DNA from: G963664835 sp965220775
GTDB taxonomy: Bacteria; Chloroflexota; UBA6077; FW602-bin22; JBCLEL01
DNA length: 64,000 nucleotides
Assembly: GCA_965220775.1 (NCBI GenBank)
Contig: OZ244845.1
Span: 3,658,001 to 3,722,000, forward strand
Reading direction: 5' to 3'
The translations under genes were made by a program, and so were the position numbers. Of this stretch, positions 51,166 through 61,303 are shown piece by piece. Within the stretch, counting starts at the first letter, position 1; each line of letters begins with the position of its first letter. Below the pieces are notes generated by a model, which saw nothing but the letters and a program-made list of their open reading frames with translations, was not told the DNA's origin and did no database searches.

Positions 51166-53832
51166 CTATTCGGACCGACGAAGCGTCCGCCGGGCTCGCT
51201 GGATAAAAGGAGAAGATCCCAAAGCGATCATGTTGAACGAGAGTTTCAGACGCCTGATCGCAACATCGACAGGGAAGAGTAACGCAGCGGCGATCAAGAG
51301 CAGATACCACAACTCGGTTTCCTGGCGTCCCTCGAAGACGGCGTCTCGACGAAACGCTTCCTTTGGATCTTGGAGGAGCCGGCCACTGCCGGCCTCTACC
51401 ATGCGTGAGAGACTCTCGAAGTCGGTACCAAAGTGTCGGTACTCGGCAGGCGTAGGCACAATGAAGCCTGCGATCTCTTCACGGATGAGATTTCCATCGC
51501 GATAGTGAGCTACCTGGAATTGATAAGCACCTGGCTGGTCGGACTGGATGATTGTCTCATACCGACCCGGCCGAACCTGGTCCATCTCTAATTCGAGTGA
51601 CGCCTCGTTATCTTGTGGTATGGATACCCGGATGTCTTGCAGATCCATGAATAGGCCAGCATCATCGAGGAGATCGACAGTTAATGTCACCTCATCGTTC
51701 TTGACCGAAGAACTTACGTTAAGGTTGGGATCAGCCGGCGCACGCATAGTCCAGCGCACAGTTTGAGCCCAGAATCGATCGAAGTCAGGCCAATCGAGCC
51801 ATTTGCTTGCCCATCCCGACTCCAGGTCCGATGTCCAGACTGCAACCCGGCCAAGCCCATACCGCCAGTGCGCCAGAATTGGATCCGAACGGTCCGAGGT
51901 AATCGCTACATTAGAGTTCGGCTTAGACGTCGTGACGACGTAACCACCAAGCTGGGGTAGATCGGCCGGCCGGATCGACTTCAAAATTGGACTAGCGGAG
52001 ACAACTACCGGCTGAAAATCACCATCGACAGCCGATGAGCCGCTGGCTATCCTAGTCTCCCTGGTTGTGATCTGCGGCACGTCAGATGCATCTTCGGAAA
52101 AGTAGTATCGGCCGTTACCCTGACGCGCCAGATATTCCATAAGACCAAGATCTGCGTCCTGTCCGATAGCGATAGTCGACAGAGTAACCCTGGTCGAGCG
52201 CAATTCTGTGAGCAAGTCCCCATATTCCGATTCAGTAAGGCTGCGTCCATCAGAATACAGAATGATATGCTTGAAGCGGACCGGAAGCCTGATGGCCGCA
52301 TTAAAGGCATGCACCAGCGCATTGTGAATTTCGGTGCCTCCAGATGCCTCCAAAGTCGCAATCCGTTCGGACATCCCGTCCAGCGTAGATTCATCGGTAA
52401 TCTGCTCTGGCAATACCACCCACTGGACCTCGGTATCGAATGACAAAACACCCAGTACATCGACGTTACTAAGTACATTCAGTGTCTTGATGGCGGCTTC
52501 GCGGGCCATTGCTATCTTTTGCACACCGTCATCGTCGGCCGCGTCCATGCTGCCTGATTTGTCAATCACCAGCACCAACCCGATGCTGCCTTTTTCGAGG
52601 CGACTGGGAGACATCATCGCCACCGGCAGAGCTTGTGCTATAGGCGATTGCGCATATTGGCCCAAGCTGAGACTATCACCGCCACCAACAACTACCAGTC
52701 CTCGACCCAAGCCCCCGGCAAAGTGGACGATCGTTTGAGCCTGGTCATAAGTGAACTCGCCTGCCGCCACATTCATGAGGACCATAGCGTCAAAGTCCTT
52801 CATCGCAGAAAGTCGCGAAGGAATGAACGAGGGTGGCTGAATTTGGACCTTGACGCCGGCCTGGGTAAGAGCGTCCTCCACTCTCCCAGGATCCAGACCT
52901 TCGGGGACGATAAGGAGAACATTGCCTTGGTCTTTTATAACGACGTACCCGAAAGCCATATTATTCTGGTCGAAAGTATCGGAGTCAGGGTTGATCTGTG
53001 CTCCGAACTGATGAAATCCTTGATCCGTCGCCCTCAGAATCATGTTGAAGCGGTTTAGCCCCCGCGCCAACTCGACGTTTGACTCGCCAATCATCCGATC
53101 ATCCATCCATAAGCGGAGCCGGCCGCTAGAGACGATAGTGCTGCGTATCAATACGTTTAGATCGTACTGTTCGCCCTCGCGGACGTAGCTGGGCACGTCG
53201 ATTGCCTCTATCCAAACCTCATCGAACTCTGGAGAGCGAAGCGCCGCAGCGGACAATTGAACTCGCCGCGAACTGGCGATCCGTGCTACTTTCTCGGCCG
53301 ATGGTCCATTAGCATTGCCGTCGCTGATGACGATAATCCTCTTTCCTCCATCAGGCGGCATGGCTGAGAGAGCCATATCGATCGCCTCGGCGACATCCGA
53401 CGCGTCAGCAGTTCCTTCCGGAACGTCGAGATCGGCCACTTCATCCAATCTGGTCCAGTCGCGACTCATCGGGGCAACAAAATGGGCCGCCTTCGCAAAG
53501 GTAATCAACGCATATTGATCGTCGTCGAAGCGATATTCTACCGATTCTTTGATCCAATCCAGCGCCTGCTGCCGCGCGGTTTGGTCGGTGCTATCAGATA
53601 CATCTACGGCAAAAACGACCGCCAATGAATCAGATAGCCGGCCGAGGATTGGTTGGCTGATCGCCAGAACCAACAGCACAACTACCAACAGGCGAACTGC
53701 AATTGCGAGCCGTTGTACCGGTGCGGGAAGCCGCCACATAGTCCGCAGTCCGTAGACTAGGACGAATGGAATGAGAGGCACCAGTAGCAGAAGATACCTC
53801 GGCTCGACGAAGGTTATGCTAATTTCGTTCAT
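51166..53832 (-). CDS. Membrane protein with two von Willebrand factor A domains
   Basis: This 888-aa protein has two N-terminal membrane helices (YLLLLVPLIPFVLVYGL, RLLVVVLLVLAISQPILG) and one near the C-terminus (WYLLLIAAALLFPVDVAI). Between them come a first VWA domain with FAVDVSDSTD (metal site near residue 77), a beta-rich region, a glutamine-amidotransferase-like segment (GGLGRGLVVVGGGDSLSLGQ) and a second VWA with VIDKSGSMD near 425. The layout resembles the large YegL/CoxE-type membrane VWA proteins. A role in surface or protein-complex assembly is inferred. The ATG at 53832 lies 51 bp after the preceding gene, with only weak GGA upstream. It is downstream of a BatA-like gene. Confidence 0.88.
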   Translation of the reverse strand: MNEISITFVEPRYLLLLVPLIPFVLVYGLRTMWRLPAPVQRLAIAVRLLVVVLLVLAISQPILGRLSDSLAVVFAVDVSDSTDQTARQQALDWIKESVEYRFDDDQYALITFAKAAHFVAPMSRDWTRLDEVADLDVPEGTADASDVAEAIDMALSAMPPDGGKRIIVISDGNANGPSAEKVARIASSRRVQLSAAALRSPEFDEVWIEAIDVPSYVREGEQYDLNVLIRSTIVSSGRLRLWMDDRMIGESNVELARGLNRFNMILRATDQGFHQFGAQINPDSDTFDQNNMAFGYVVIKDQGNVLLIVPEGLDPGRVEDALTQAGVKVQIQPPSFIPSRLSAMKDFDAMVLMNVAAGEFTYDQAQTIVHFAGGLGRGLVVVGGGDSLSLGQYAQSPIAQALPVAMMSPSRLEKGSIGLVLVIDKSGSMDAADDDGVQKIAMAREAAIKTLNVLSNVDVLGVLSFDTEVQWVVLPEQITDESTLDGMSERIATLEASGGTEIHNALVHAFNAAIRLPVRFKHIILYSDGRSLTESEYGDLLTELRSTRVTLSTIAIGQDADLGLMEYLARQGNGRYYFSEDASDVPQITTRETRIASGSSAVDGDFQPVVVSASPILKSIRPADLPQLGGYVVTTSKPNSNVAITSDRSDPILAHWRYGLGRVAVWTSDLESGWASKWLDWPDFDRFWAQTVRWTMRAPADPNLNVSSSVKNDEVTLTVDLLDDAGLFMDLQDIRVSIPQDNEASLELEMDQVRPGRYETIIQSDQPGAYQFQVAHYRDGNLIREEIAGFIVPTPAEYRHFGTDFESLSRMVEAGSGRLLQDPKEAFRRDAVFEGRQETELWYLLLIAAALLFPVDVAIRRLKLSFNMIALGSSPFIQRARRTLRRSE

Positions 53833-53883
53833 GACTGTAGCCGTTTTTCCATATGCACCTGAGTTTAAGGGTTGCGGGTTAGA

Positions 53884-55737
53884 CTAGTAGGCCCATCGCC
53901 GACCGTAATACCACCACTCAACGATTACCAGAATCAATAGAGCTCCCGCTACCCAGAACCATACCGGAACCTGACCTGCCGCTTCCGTGGCGGATACACC
54001 AATAGCTTCGATTGACGAGACAAAGTTGGGATTCGTGTGCAGATCGGACTCCGAATGATCAAGACCATTTATGATGAATCTTCTCTGTGAGACAGGCTCA
54101 TCAATGCCGGTAGCCCACTCAACGATTCGATACGTTCCTTTTTCGTTGGTTTCTGCGAATCTAATCACTGATCCTCGGACCGGATACGACAATACCGTAC
54201 CGTTTGGTCTGTGAACGTGGATTTCACCAGATCCTATGAGTGGGGCGATAGGAACTATCTCGCCAGGCTCCACCTCGGCAGGCAGTTCCTCCGGCGCCAG
54301 CCATTCCAGAAGATTGTTGACGAGGATCGGAAAGGCGATCCGCTGGGGAAGGTCAGTCCGTTGGGGATCGAAGGCAAAGACCACAATCCGGCTCTCGCCA
54401 ACGACTCCGTAGTAGATCATAGGACCTGCCGTGCTTTCCACTAGGGTGCGACTCCAAATTGGACGCTCGACTGCCATCGACTCGGCCACAAACAGTGATG
54501 AAAGATCTATGGACCGCATTAGTGGGCTCTCGCGCTCAACTCGTACGAGGTTAGCCCCCTTTACCTGAGCCTTCGTACCAAGCTGTTTCACGCCAGCTGG
54601 TGGATTCACGATAATGACTCCGCCTTTGGGAAGCTCGACCGGCAAGAACCTCTCGAACAGATACACCTCGGCCGGCGGCAACTTAACCTGCCTTGCATCT
54701 CTTTCAGGAATGAACGCTTGAGCATCAACCCCAGGGATCGCTCTCAACGCTCGCTCCCACAGAGCTCTGTTCGGAGATATGATCACGACGCGAATGCGCC
54801 GCAGACTTGCAATGCTGGCGCTCGCCTTGTCATCGATTTGCAAAACGTCTCCGCCAGCAACCTCCACCGTAAGGTTGGTAGTGCCGATGGGCAAAACGAC
54901 CGCAACGTCGGCACTCATCTGATCCGGCAGATTGAGGAATCTGCGATCGACCTCAATTCCGTTTGCTTTTGTTACGGCCTCTACGCGGCCACCGGCACCG
55001 GTGAGATTGGCTACGCGGTAAAATGCGGTGTAACGTCCAGGCGCGCCGGCCGCAGGACGCACATCGATCTCAGTGATTGCGCGATTGGATCCATCGCCGG
55101 CCACGGACACAACCTCAACGGACAGGTTGACGTTTCTCAGGTCATCTGGAGGACGGTCGGCAGCGTCGGTAAAGAAAACTATGCTGTTGAAATACTCCGG
55201 GGTTGACTCTCCGATTTGTTCGGCAATTGTAAACGCGAGACTGGGGTCAGTTGTGCCTAAACCGGCCGAGAGTCGGTCGAGAACTTGCAACGCTGCCTCC
55301 GAACGAAGGAAGCGGCCCCTCACAGACACGGACAATCCGACTTCCACGATGCTGACTCGATCGATCGATCTCAGCTCTTCGACAAGGTCCTTAGCCTGCC
55401 CAACGGCCGCGTCGAAGCGACTTGGCGCCACGTCGGTGGCACTCATGCTCGCACTGGTATCTATAACGAGAATGACGTGCTTTTGCTGCTGTCCATCGAT
55501 TTGCGGTAGGGCCAGGGTCATCGCGGCCAAAATCACCGCAATGATCTGTAACCAGAACAGCCAGTTTGTGATGGGCATCCTCACGGTTGGTTTAGTATCC
55601 ATCTCGTTAGGTAGGTGGCGCCAAAGAAAAGTGCTAGGCACGCGATGATGTCGATGTTGGGCCCTCAGAACGTAGAGCAAAATGAGCAATGGCACCAGCA
55701 ATAGGAACCATAGCGCGGCGGGATTGGCGAACGTCAT
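53884..55737 (-). CDS. BatA-like membrane protein with VWA domain
   Basis: This 617-aa protein has an N-terminal BatA-type helix pair (ALWFLLLVPLLILLYVLRAQ and LFWLQIIAVILAAMTLALPQ), then a VWA domain with VIDTSASMSATD (MIDAS near residue 93). A long beta-rich extracytoplasmic region and a C-terminal helix (VPVWFWVAGALLILVIVEWW) follow. Its ATG at 55737 overlaps the DUF58 stop by four bases (ATGA), so the pair is coupled. Related Bat operons aid stress tolerance or surface-protein assembly, but the exact role here is unknown. Confidence 0.9.
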   Translation of the reverse strand: MTFANPAALWFLLLVPLLILLYVLRAQHRHHRVPSTFLWRHLPNEMDTKPTVRMPITNWLFWLQIIAVILAAMTLALPQIDGQQQKHVILVIDTSASMSATDVAPSRFDAAVGQAKDLVEELRSIDRVSIVEVGLSVSVRGRFLRSEAALQVLDRLSAGLGTTDPSLAFTIAEQIGESTPEYFNSIVFFTDAADRPPDDLRNVNLSVEVVSVAGDGSNRAITEIDVRPAAGAPGRYTAFYRVANLTGAGGRVEAVTKANGIEVDRRFLNLPDQMSADVAVVLPIGTTNLTVEVAGGDVLQIDDKASASIASLRRIRVVIISPNRALWERALRAIPGVDAQAFIPERDARQVKLPPAEVYLFERFLPVELPKGGVIIVNPPAGVKQLGTKAQVKGANLVRVERESPLMRSIDLSSLFVAESMAVERPIWSRTLVESTAGPMIYYGVVGESRIVVFAFDPQRTDLPQRIAFPILVNNLLEWLAPEELPAEVEPGEIVPIAPLIGSGEIHVHRPNGTVLSYPVRGSVIRFAETNEKGTYRIVEWATGIDEPVSQRRFIINGLDHSESDLHTNPNFVSSIEAIGVSATEAAGQVPVWFWVAGALLILVIVEWWYYGRRWAY

Positions 55738-56744
55738 CCGACGAGGCCTTTCCGGCGCATAGTGTTCATTATTAGATGTTCCAAAGGTACGCCACTGTGA
55801 CCGGCGGCGTATCGGACACCGAGCGACTTGAAGCGATTTTCGACTTCATCCATCCATTCGGAGACGCGCTCTTTATACTGAACGATAACATTCGGTCCAA
55901 CGGTGATCTCAACGATCTCTCCGCTCTCGGAGTCGAGAAGCTCCAACTCGCCAGTGACAATCGGGTCCAACTCATCGGCGGCGAGGAGATGAACAACCTG
56001 CACATCGTAGCCACTCTTTGTCAAGACTGCTATGCCTTCTTCGAGGTCCTCAGAAGTCAAGAAATCGGAAATGATCACCATTAGACCAGCGTGTCGATAC
56101 ATATGGCTGTAGTCAACAATCGAAGGCAACAGTCTCGTCGTGGTTCCAACCTCGACGCCGTTGAGAAAGTCGAGCAAGTTTACTGTTTGGCTCTTACCCT
56201 TGACCATGGGATAACGCTGGTGCAACCGGTCTGAAAAAGAGACTACCGAAACGGAGTCAAAGCGTGAGAGCGCCAGATAAGCGAGGGCGGCGACTAGCTT
56301 CTTCGCATAGGTCAGCTTGTGGGGTTCACCACAATCCATCGACTTACTGCAATCGAGGAGAATATGGATCGGTATGTCCTCCCTGGCTTCGTTGAGCTTA
56401 AGGAAGAGTCCATCCAAACGGCCGTAGACGTTCCAGTCGATTCGCCGATAATCGTCGCCGGCTACATATCTGCGGTGGTCGGCAAACTCGAAAGAGCTTG
56501 CGCGACGCCAACTGCGGTGCTCACCAATCAGCGCGGCTTCCTTGGTACTACCCGACAGGAGAGTAAGACGTTCCAGCCTACGCAACAAGTCTTCGTCGAG
56601 TAGAGAACTGTCAATCTGACCCTGCCGGACACCGGGCAACCATTGGCGCAAAGACACCCTAGGTGAAATATCTACGCCCAAACGGGCAAGAACTGAATTC
56701 ATGGTCCTGCCGAGTGACCGTTTCGTTGCGTATCTAAGACTCAT
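55734..56744 (-). CDS. DUF58-domain protein
   Basis: This 336-aa cytosolic protein belongs to the DUF58 family that accompanies MoxR ATPases. The family motif GEHRSWRRASSFEFADHRRY near residues 74-93 leads into YRRIDWNVYGRLDGLFLK. A VWA-like fold follows, with the ILLDCSKSMD metal-site motif. The ATG at 56744 is used; a second ATG 14 codons later is possible. It lies between the 577-aa membrane protein and the BatA-like gene in one operon. A MoxR gene, normally immediately upstream, is absent. Confidence 0.92.
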   Translation of the reverse strand: MSLRYATKRSLGRTMNSVLARLGVDISPRVSLRQWLPGVRQGQIDSSLLDEDLLRRLERLTLLSGSTKEAALIGEHRSWRRASSFEFADHRRYVAGDDYRRIDWNVYGRLDGLFLKLNEAREDIPIHILLDCSKSMDCGEPHKLTYAKKLVAALAYLALSRFDSVSVVSFSDRLHQRYPMVKGKSQTVNLLDFLNGVEVGTTTRLLPSIVDYSHMYRHAGLMVIISDFLTSEDLEEGIAVLTKSGYDVQVVHLLAADELDPIVTGELELLDSESGEIVEITVGPNVIVQYKERVSEWMDEVENRFKSLGVRYAAGHSGVPLEHLIMNTMRRKGLVG

Positions 56745-56801
56745 CTACTCGCTATTCCCAGGCGATCTGATCGAAATCTCCGACGCCGGTATTGGAAGTC
56801 G

Positions 56802-58535
56802 CTACTGTCTTCCATCGAACAGGAAGAATTCTTGGACGACTTGCTGCAGACCAAGAGGAACGAAGTTCGTCTCTCCTTGGACGACAATTGGCTGAGACGA
56901 TCCAGGTGCGATCGGCCTGCCGGCCGCACTAGCAATGCTTTGGTCGCCCTGAGTCAATGGGCTGGGGCCCTGACTGTTTTGAAGGGAGCCAACACCGGTG
57001 CCCGTGTCCGTCCCGCGGAGCCGAAGGAACTTATCGGTAGGAGGCAATCGGGGATTCACCTGAGAGGAAGGCTCGTTTCGGACTCGCGCCCGACCAGCGC
57101 CTAGGCCGCTGGAGGCGTCTCCAAATTGGACGCCGGACTCGCCGTTGATTGAATCACCCTCAAGGTCGGCTGCAGTTGTACCGCCTTCTCCGAATGCCGG
57201 GTCTTGAGATCCTTCTTGCGATGATTGTCCGGGCTGGTCCCATTCAAGCCCCAGAGCTTCACCGCCAGCCTGAAGATCTTCCAACGCCTGGCCTAGCTCG
57301 GACTGCTGTTGAACCTGGAGGCCGGACTGAGCGATAGCTTCAGCCAGCTGCTCCAGAGCCTGCCGATTCTCGCTCTGCCCCTGGTTCATAAGGGAGTTGC
57401 TCGCCCGTCGGGCTGCCTCGGCTAATTCAGGTGTCAATCCCGATGTTCGGGTTGCCGCTTGGGCAAGAGCGCTCGCGAGCTCGGCACGCGCCTCTGGAGA
57501 GAGTTGGCCGCTATTTTCGGCCAGAGCCCTGACTGCATTGGCCGCGGAGACGAAATCTCCGGCATTGATACCAGTCGCGACATCACGCATCACCGATGCA
57601 TCAGACAGCGAACTGGCAAGTTCGGACAACCCCAACTGCGAATTAGAGGATAACTCCGCTTGTTGGAGCAGCATTTTTTCGATTTCGGCTAGTTGCTGTG
57701 CGAACTCGTCGGACGTGGTGTCCAGATCGAATTCAGAGTATAGGTCGTTCTCGAGGAATGGAAATGTACCATCGGCGATGTCGAAGTCTCCGAAGGGTAT
57801 CATTGCCAGCTCGTCCGGCGCCAACTCGTAATACTCATCAGCAAGGTCGCCAGGGTCGGTCAGCAATTCATCCTCGAGCGGAGGACTGACGAACGGGACG
57901 CGAACACCCAACAACGAACTCAAAACGAGTAGACCGGAAACGCCTACGACTACGAGCACAACCTTTAGATCGCCCACAGGCCACCGCCACCCAATTGCAT
58001 CGGCGGGACTGATGTCGCGCAACCTGGAAGTTGCCGTCTTCAACTGATGAGTTGACAGCAAGTTACTCGTCGACCGGACTGTAATCTCGATCCCGGTAGC
58101 GAACTCCTCTTGAGTTCTCAAATTGCGATCTACTATTCGTGCGACATCGTGGAACGAGATACGCTGCGCCTGAGTCAAAAACATTCCCCAGAGGATCACG
58201 ATTACGATAACGGGGATTATCCAAATCGGTTGAAACTCCTCCCTGACGTAGAAAAAGGCCGAGATGGGAATGGAGATGATGGCGGCGAGCACCAGCCCGC
58301 GCAAGATGATTAGGTAGCTTCGGCGCCACCACACAACAGAATGAAAATCGCTAATATAGGATGCGAGCTCGCTGCTGTGAGGATTGTCTCTTATCCGCCC
58401 GAGAACGAGGGCGCTACCTGGCTGTCCTGCCAGAGAGCCGAGCTCGCTCCATCTCGAGAAAGGCGCAGTAAGCACCCAAGCAACAGCAAACGTCAGTAAT
58501 TGCCAGACTGTCCTCGCGAAGCTCATAAGCAACAT
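56802..58535 (-). CDS. Membrane protein with Ala/Gln-rich coiled region, first gene of the VWA operon
   Basis: This 577-aa protein has four hydrophobic segments: near residues 9-25, 72-93 (SYLIILRGLVLAAIISIPIS), 105-120 and 190-210. A long acidic and Ala/Gln/Ser-rich region follows (about 230-420, LAEIEKMLLQQAELSSNSQL and similar), then a Gly/Ser-rich tail. The helical part resembles coiled-coil surface or complex proteins. The C-terminal disordered part probably lies outside. I do not recognise the family. The ATG at 58535 has no clear ribosome-binding site. It lies 57 bp before DUF58. Confidence 0.75.
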   Translation of the reverse strand: MLLMSFARTVWQLLTFAVAWVLTAPFSRWSELGSLAGQPGSALVLGRIRDNPHSSELASYISDFHSVVWWRRSYLIILRGLVLAAIISIPISAFFYVREEFQPIWIIPVIVIVILWGMFLTQAQRISFHDVARIVDRNLRTQEEFATGIEITVRSTSNLLSTHQLKTATSRLRDISPADAIGWRWPVGDLKVVLVVVGVSGLLVLSSLLGVRVPFVSPPLEDELLTDPGDLADEYYELAPDELAMIPFGDFDIADGTFPFLENDLYSEFDLDTTSDEFAQQLAEIEKMLLQQAELSSNSQLGLSELASSLSDASVMRDVATGINAGDFVSAANAVRALAENSGQLSPEARAELASALAQAATRTSGLTPELAEAARRASNSLMNQGQSENRQALEQLAEAIAQSGLQVQQQSELGQALEDLQAGGEALGLEWDQPGQSSQEGSQDPAFGEGGTTAADLEGDSINGESGVQFGDASSGLGAGRARVRNEPSSQVNPRLPPTDKFLRLRGTDTGTGVGSLQNSQGPSPLTQGDQSIASAAGRPIAPGSSQPIVVQGETNFVPLGLQQVVQEFFLFDGRQ

Positions 58536-58883
58536 CCAAGTATCGCGTTGCTCTACCCGAGCAATACACTCTGGTCAGCGGCAGACCGGACAATGCGCCT
58601 TGCGAAACCGTCCAGGGAATGGAAGGTCCAGCGTCCGACTACCGGTTAAGTGCGGCGCTACAGCGGGCGTATTGAAGCTGATTCTACACGTCAGAGTGTA
58701 CTTCGCCAACCGGGGAACCAGGTCCCACGCGCTCGGGAGTGAGACTGAGACGTAGGCCGGCTCATCTATCGAGATGTTATGGGGTTCGTGCCGTTGGACG
58801 CTGAGACAACAAATCGCGGCCTGATGCACGCGGTCGGGTGCCACCCGCTGATTTAATGACGATGCAATCGCAACATCCGGTGA
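58536..58883. other. Gene-free region between dapL and the VWA operon
   Basis: No gene, riboswitch or terminator is recognised in this 348-bp stretch. It must hold the start signal of the VWA operon. Only a weak GATACT -10-like hexamer is visible just before the operon's first gene. Confidence 0.5.
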
Positions 58884-60062
58884 CTACTGGAGAGCAACCC
58901 TCATCCGTTCAATGCCCTCCCTCAATCGCTCTACGCCAGTAGTCAGCGCGAAGCGGACAAAGCCTTCACCTGCTGCCCCGAATCCACTGCCTGGCGTACA
59001 TACGATGCCGGCTTTATCGATCAGGGCGGCTACTAGGCTGCCCGAAGTATGACCTGACGGGACTCTTGGCCATACATAGAAACTTGCCCTCGGTGGCTCA
59101 ACCTCCATTCCTATTCCAGACAATCCCTCTATGAGGGTGTCGCGGCGCAACTGGTAAATCGCGCTGTTCTCGGCCGACACCTCTTCGCTAATCGCCAGCG
59201 CTGCGACACCGGCCTCCTGTACAGCTTGGAAGGCACCGGAGTCCATGTTGCTCTTGATGCTGCCTAAAGCGGCAAGAACCTGCCGGTTTCCCACAGCCAT
59301 GCCGACGCGCCATCCAGTCATGTTGAAAGTCTTCGAAAGGGAGTGAAATTCAATACCCACATCTTTAGCGCCTTCGACCTGCAAGAAGCTGAACGGTCGA
59401 TGGCCATCGAACGCGATCTCCGAGTAGGTCGCATCGTGGGCGACGACGATGCCATGGTTAGCGGCGAAGTCGACGACTTCCTCGAAGAATTCGAGCGAGG
59501 CCACTGCTCCGGTTGGGTTGTTGGGATAGTTGATAAACAAGATCTTCGTGCGGCTCAAGACATCGGAAGGTATTGCCTTCAAATCGGGCAGAAAGTGATT
59601 GGAGGCGAGCAACGGCATGCGGTAAGGGTCGCCGCCGGCAAATACGGTGCCGGCCTCATACACCGGATAGGCGGGATCCGGCACTAAAGTGACATCGCCC
59701 GGATTTACGAGAGCCAGCGGTAGATGGCCGATGCCCTCCTTGGCCCCTATGAGACTGATGACCTCGTCGTCGCTATCGAGTGGGACGTTGAAACGGCGCT
59801 GATACCATTCGCTGACGGCATGACGAAACTCCGGCATCCCTTCGGAATCGGGATAGCGATGATTGGCCGGGTTAGTAGCGGCGGCTGCAAGCTTCTGGAC
59901 TATGGGATCTGGTGTGGGCAGGTCGGGGTCACCAATGCCCATGTTTATTATGTCGAGTCCGCGAGCTGCGGCATCCCGCTTCTTGCGATCGATCTCAACG
60001 AATAGATAGGGAGGAAGTTTTTGCAATCGCTCCGCCGGCGCTACATTCAACTGGATCGTCAC
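58884..60062 (-). CDS. dapL: LL-diaminopimelate aminotransferase
   Basis: This 392-aa PLP enzyme converts tetrahydrodipicolinate directly to LL-diaminopimelate in one step, bypassing the succinylase and acetylase branches. The N-terminal RLQKLPPYLFVEIDRKK is family-typical. NYPNNPTGAVAS contacts the PLP phosphate region, the lysine in HSLSKTFNMTGWR binds PLP near residue 241, and the substrate arginine is in FVRFALTTG. The GTG at 60062 overlaps the lysA stop by four bases and follows GGAGAGGTG. It closes the dapA-dapB-lysA-dapL operon. Confidence 0.95.
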   Translation of the reverse strand: MTIQLNVAPAERLQKLPPYLFVEIDRKKRDAAARGLDIINMGIGDPDLPTPDPIVQKLAAAATNPANHRYPDSEGMPEFRHAVSEWYQRRFNVPLDSDDEVISLIGAKEGIGHLPLALVNPGDVTLVPDPAYPVYEAGTVFAGGDPYRMPLLASNHFLPDLKAIPSDVLSRTKILFINYPNNPTGAVASLEFFEEVVDFAANHGIVVAHDATYSEIAFDGHRPFSFLQVEGAKDVGIEFHSLSKTFNMTGWRVGMAVGNRQVLAALGSIKSNMDSGAFQAVQEAGVAALAISEEVSAENSAIYQLRRDTLIEGLSGIGMEVEPPRASFYVWPRVPSGHTSGSLVAALIDKAGIVCTPGSGFGAAGEGFVRFALTTGVERLREGIERMRVALQ

Positions 60063-61303
60063 AACACCTCTCCTCTCACGAGATCTTCATATGTCTCACG
60101 GCTGCGCACCAGATTGGAGACTCCTCCACTGACGAGGACCTCGGCTGGTCTCGGCCGGCTGTTGTAGTTCGAGGCCATAGCGAAACCGTAAGCTCCCGCG
60201 GACGTCAAGCCAAGAAGGTCATCCTCTTGCAGCGCTGGCAGATCGCGCTCTTGGGCGAGAAAGTCTCCCGACTCGCAAACCGGACCGACAACATCGGCCT
60301 TTTCCAATGGCCCGTCCATTTCCGCGACGGGCACGATCTCGTGATATGCATCGTAGAGGGCCGGCCGGATAAGGTCGTTCATCGCGGCATCGACGACGAT
60401 GAACTTCTTGAAACCATTATGTTTTATGTAGAGTACCTTGGTTAGGAGCAGGCCTCCCGAGCCGACCAGATATCGCCCCGGCTCCATGAGCAAACTGCAG
60501 TTCAGCCGCTTGACTATGGGAATCACTCCCCTAGCGAGATCATCTGGCCCCTGTGGCTGTTCGTCTTGGTAACGAATACCGAGCCCGCCGCCGATGTCAA
60601 AATAGTCAAGCGTGATGCCCAGCCGGGTAAGGTCGTCCACGATCTCGGCGACTTTTGCGGCGCCATCTATGATGGGCTGGACGCTCACAAGCTGGGATCC
60701 CACGTGCATTTGGATGCCGACAGGCTGCAGCCAACCCGATTCAGCGGCGCAGCGATACATGTCGATTACCTGCTCGCCCGGCACACCGAACTTGGCCTGC
60801 CTCATTCCAGTCGAGATATACGGGTGGGTCTGTGGATCTACATCGGGGTTTACCCGGACAGAGATGGGCGCGACGACACCGAGCCGCTTTGCGTTGCGCT
60901 CGATCCGTTTGAGCTCGGCCGGCGACTCGACATTGAATAGCAGAATCTTCGACCGAAGAGCATATTCGATCTCGTCATCGGACTTGCCGACGCCGGCGAA
61001 GATTATCTTGGATGATGGTATCCCCATCTTGATGGCACGGTACAACTCTCCACCTGATACGACGTCCGCGCCGGCGCCGCGCTGGGCGAACTGCCGGCCT
61101 ATGGCGATGGTCGAATTAGCCTTCAGGGCGAAGCAGATTGTATGAGGCACAGCCGCGAACGCCTGGTCCAAGGCATCGAAGTTCATGACCATATAGTCGC
61201 CGTTGTATACATATAGCGGCGTGCCGTAGGTTTCCACCAAATCAAATAGGCTCACCCCTTGGCATTGGAGTGAGCCGTCCCTATAAGAGAACGATTCGGG
61301 CAT
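60059..61303 (-). CDS. lysA: Diaminopimelate decarboxylase
   Basis: This 414-aa PLP enzyme makes lysine from meso-diaminopimelate. The PLP lysine is in CFALKANST near residue 61. GADVVSGGELYRAI, MHVGSQ, the glycine-rich GGGLGIRY, MEPGRYLVG and the catalytic Cys region CESGDFLA follow in the usual order. The ATG at 61303 starts one base after the dapB stop, so the two are coupled. DapF, needed to epimerise LL- to meso-diaminopimelate, is not in the window. Confidence 0.96.
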   Translation of the reverse strand: MPESFSYRDGSLQCQGVSLFDLVETYGTPLYVYNGDYMVMNFDALDQAFAAVPHTICFALKANSTIAIGRQFAQRGAGADVVSGGELYRAIKMGIPSSKIIFAGVGKSDDEIEYALRSKILLFNVESPAELKRIERNAKRLGVVAPISVRVNPDVDPQTHPYISTGMRQAKFGVPGEQVIDMYRCAAESGWLQPVGIQMHVGSQLVSVQPIIDGAAKVAEIVDDLTRLGITLDYFDIGGGLGIRYQDEQPQGPDDLARGVIPIVKRLNCSLLMEPGRYLVGSGGLLLTKVLYIKHNGFKKFIVVDAAMNDLIRPALYDAYHEIVPVAEMDGPLEKADVVGPVCESGDFLAQERDLPALQEDDLLGLTSAGAYGFAMASNYNSRPRPAEVLVSGGVSNLVRSRETYEDLVRGEVL

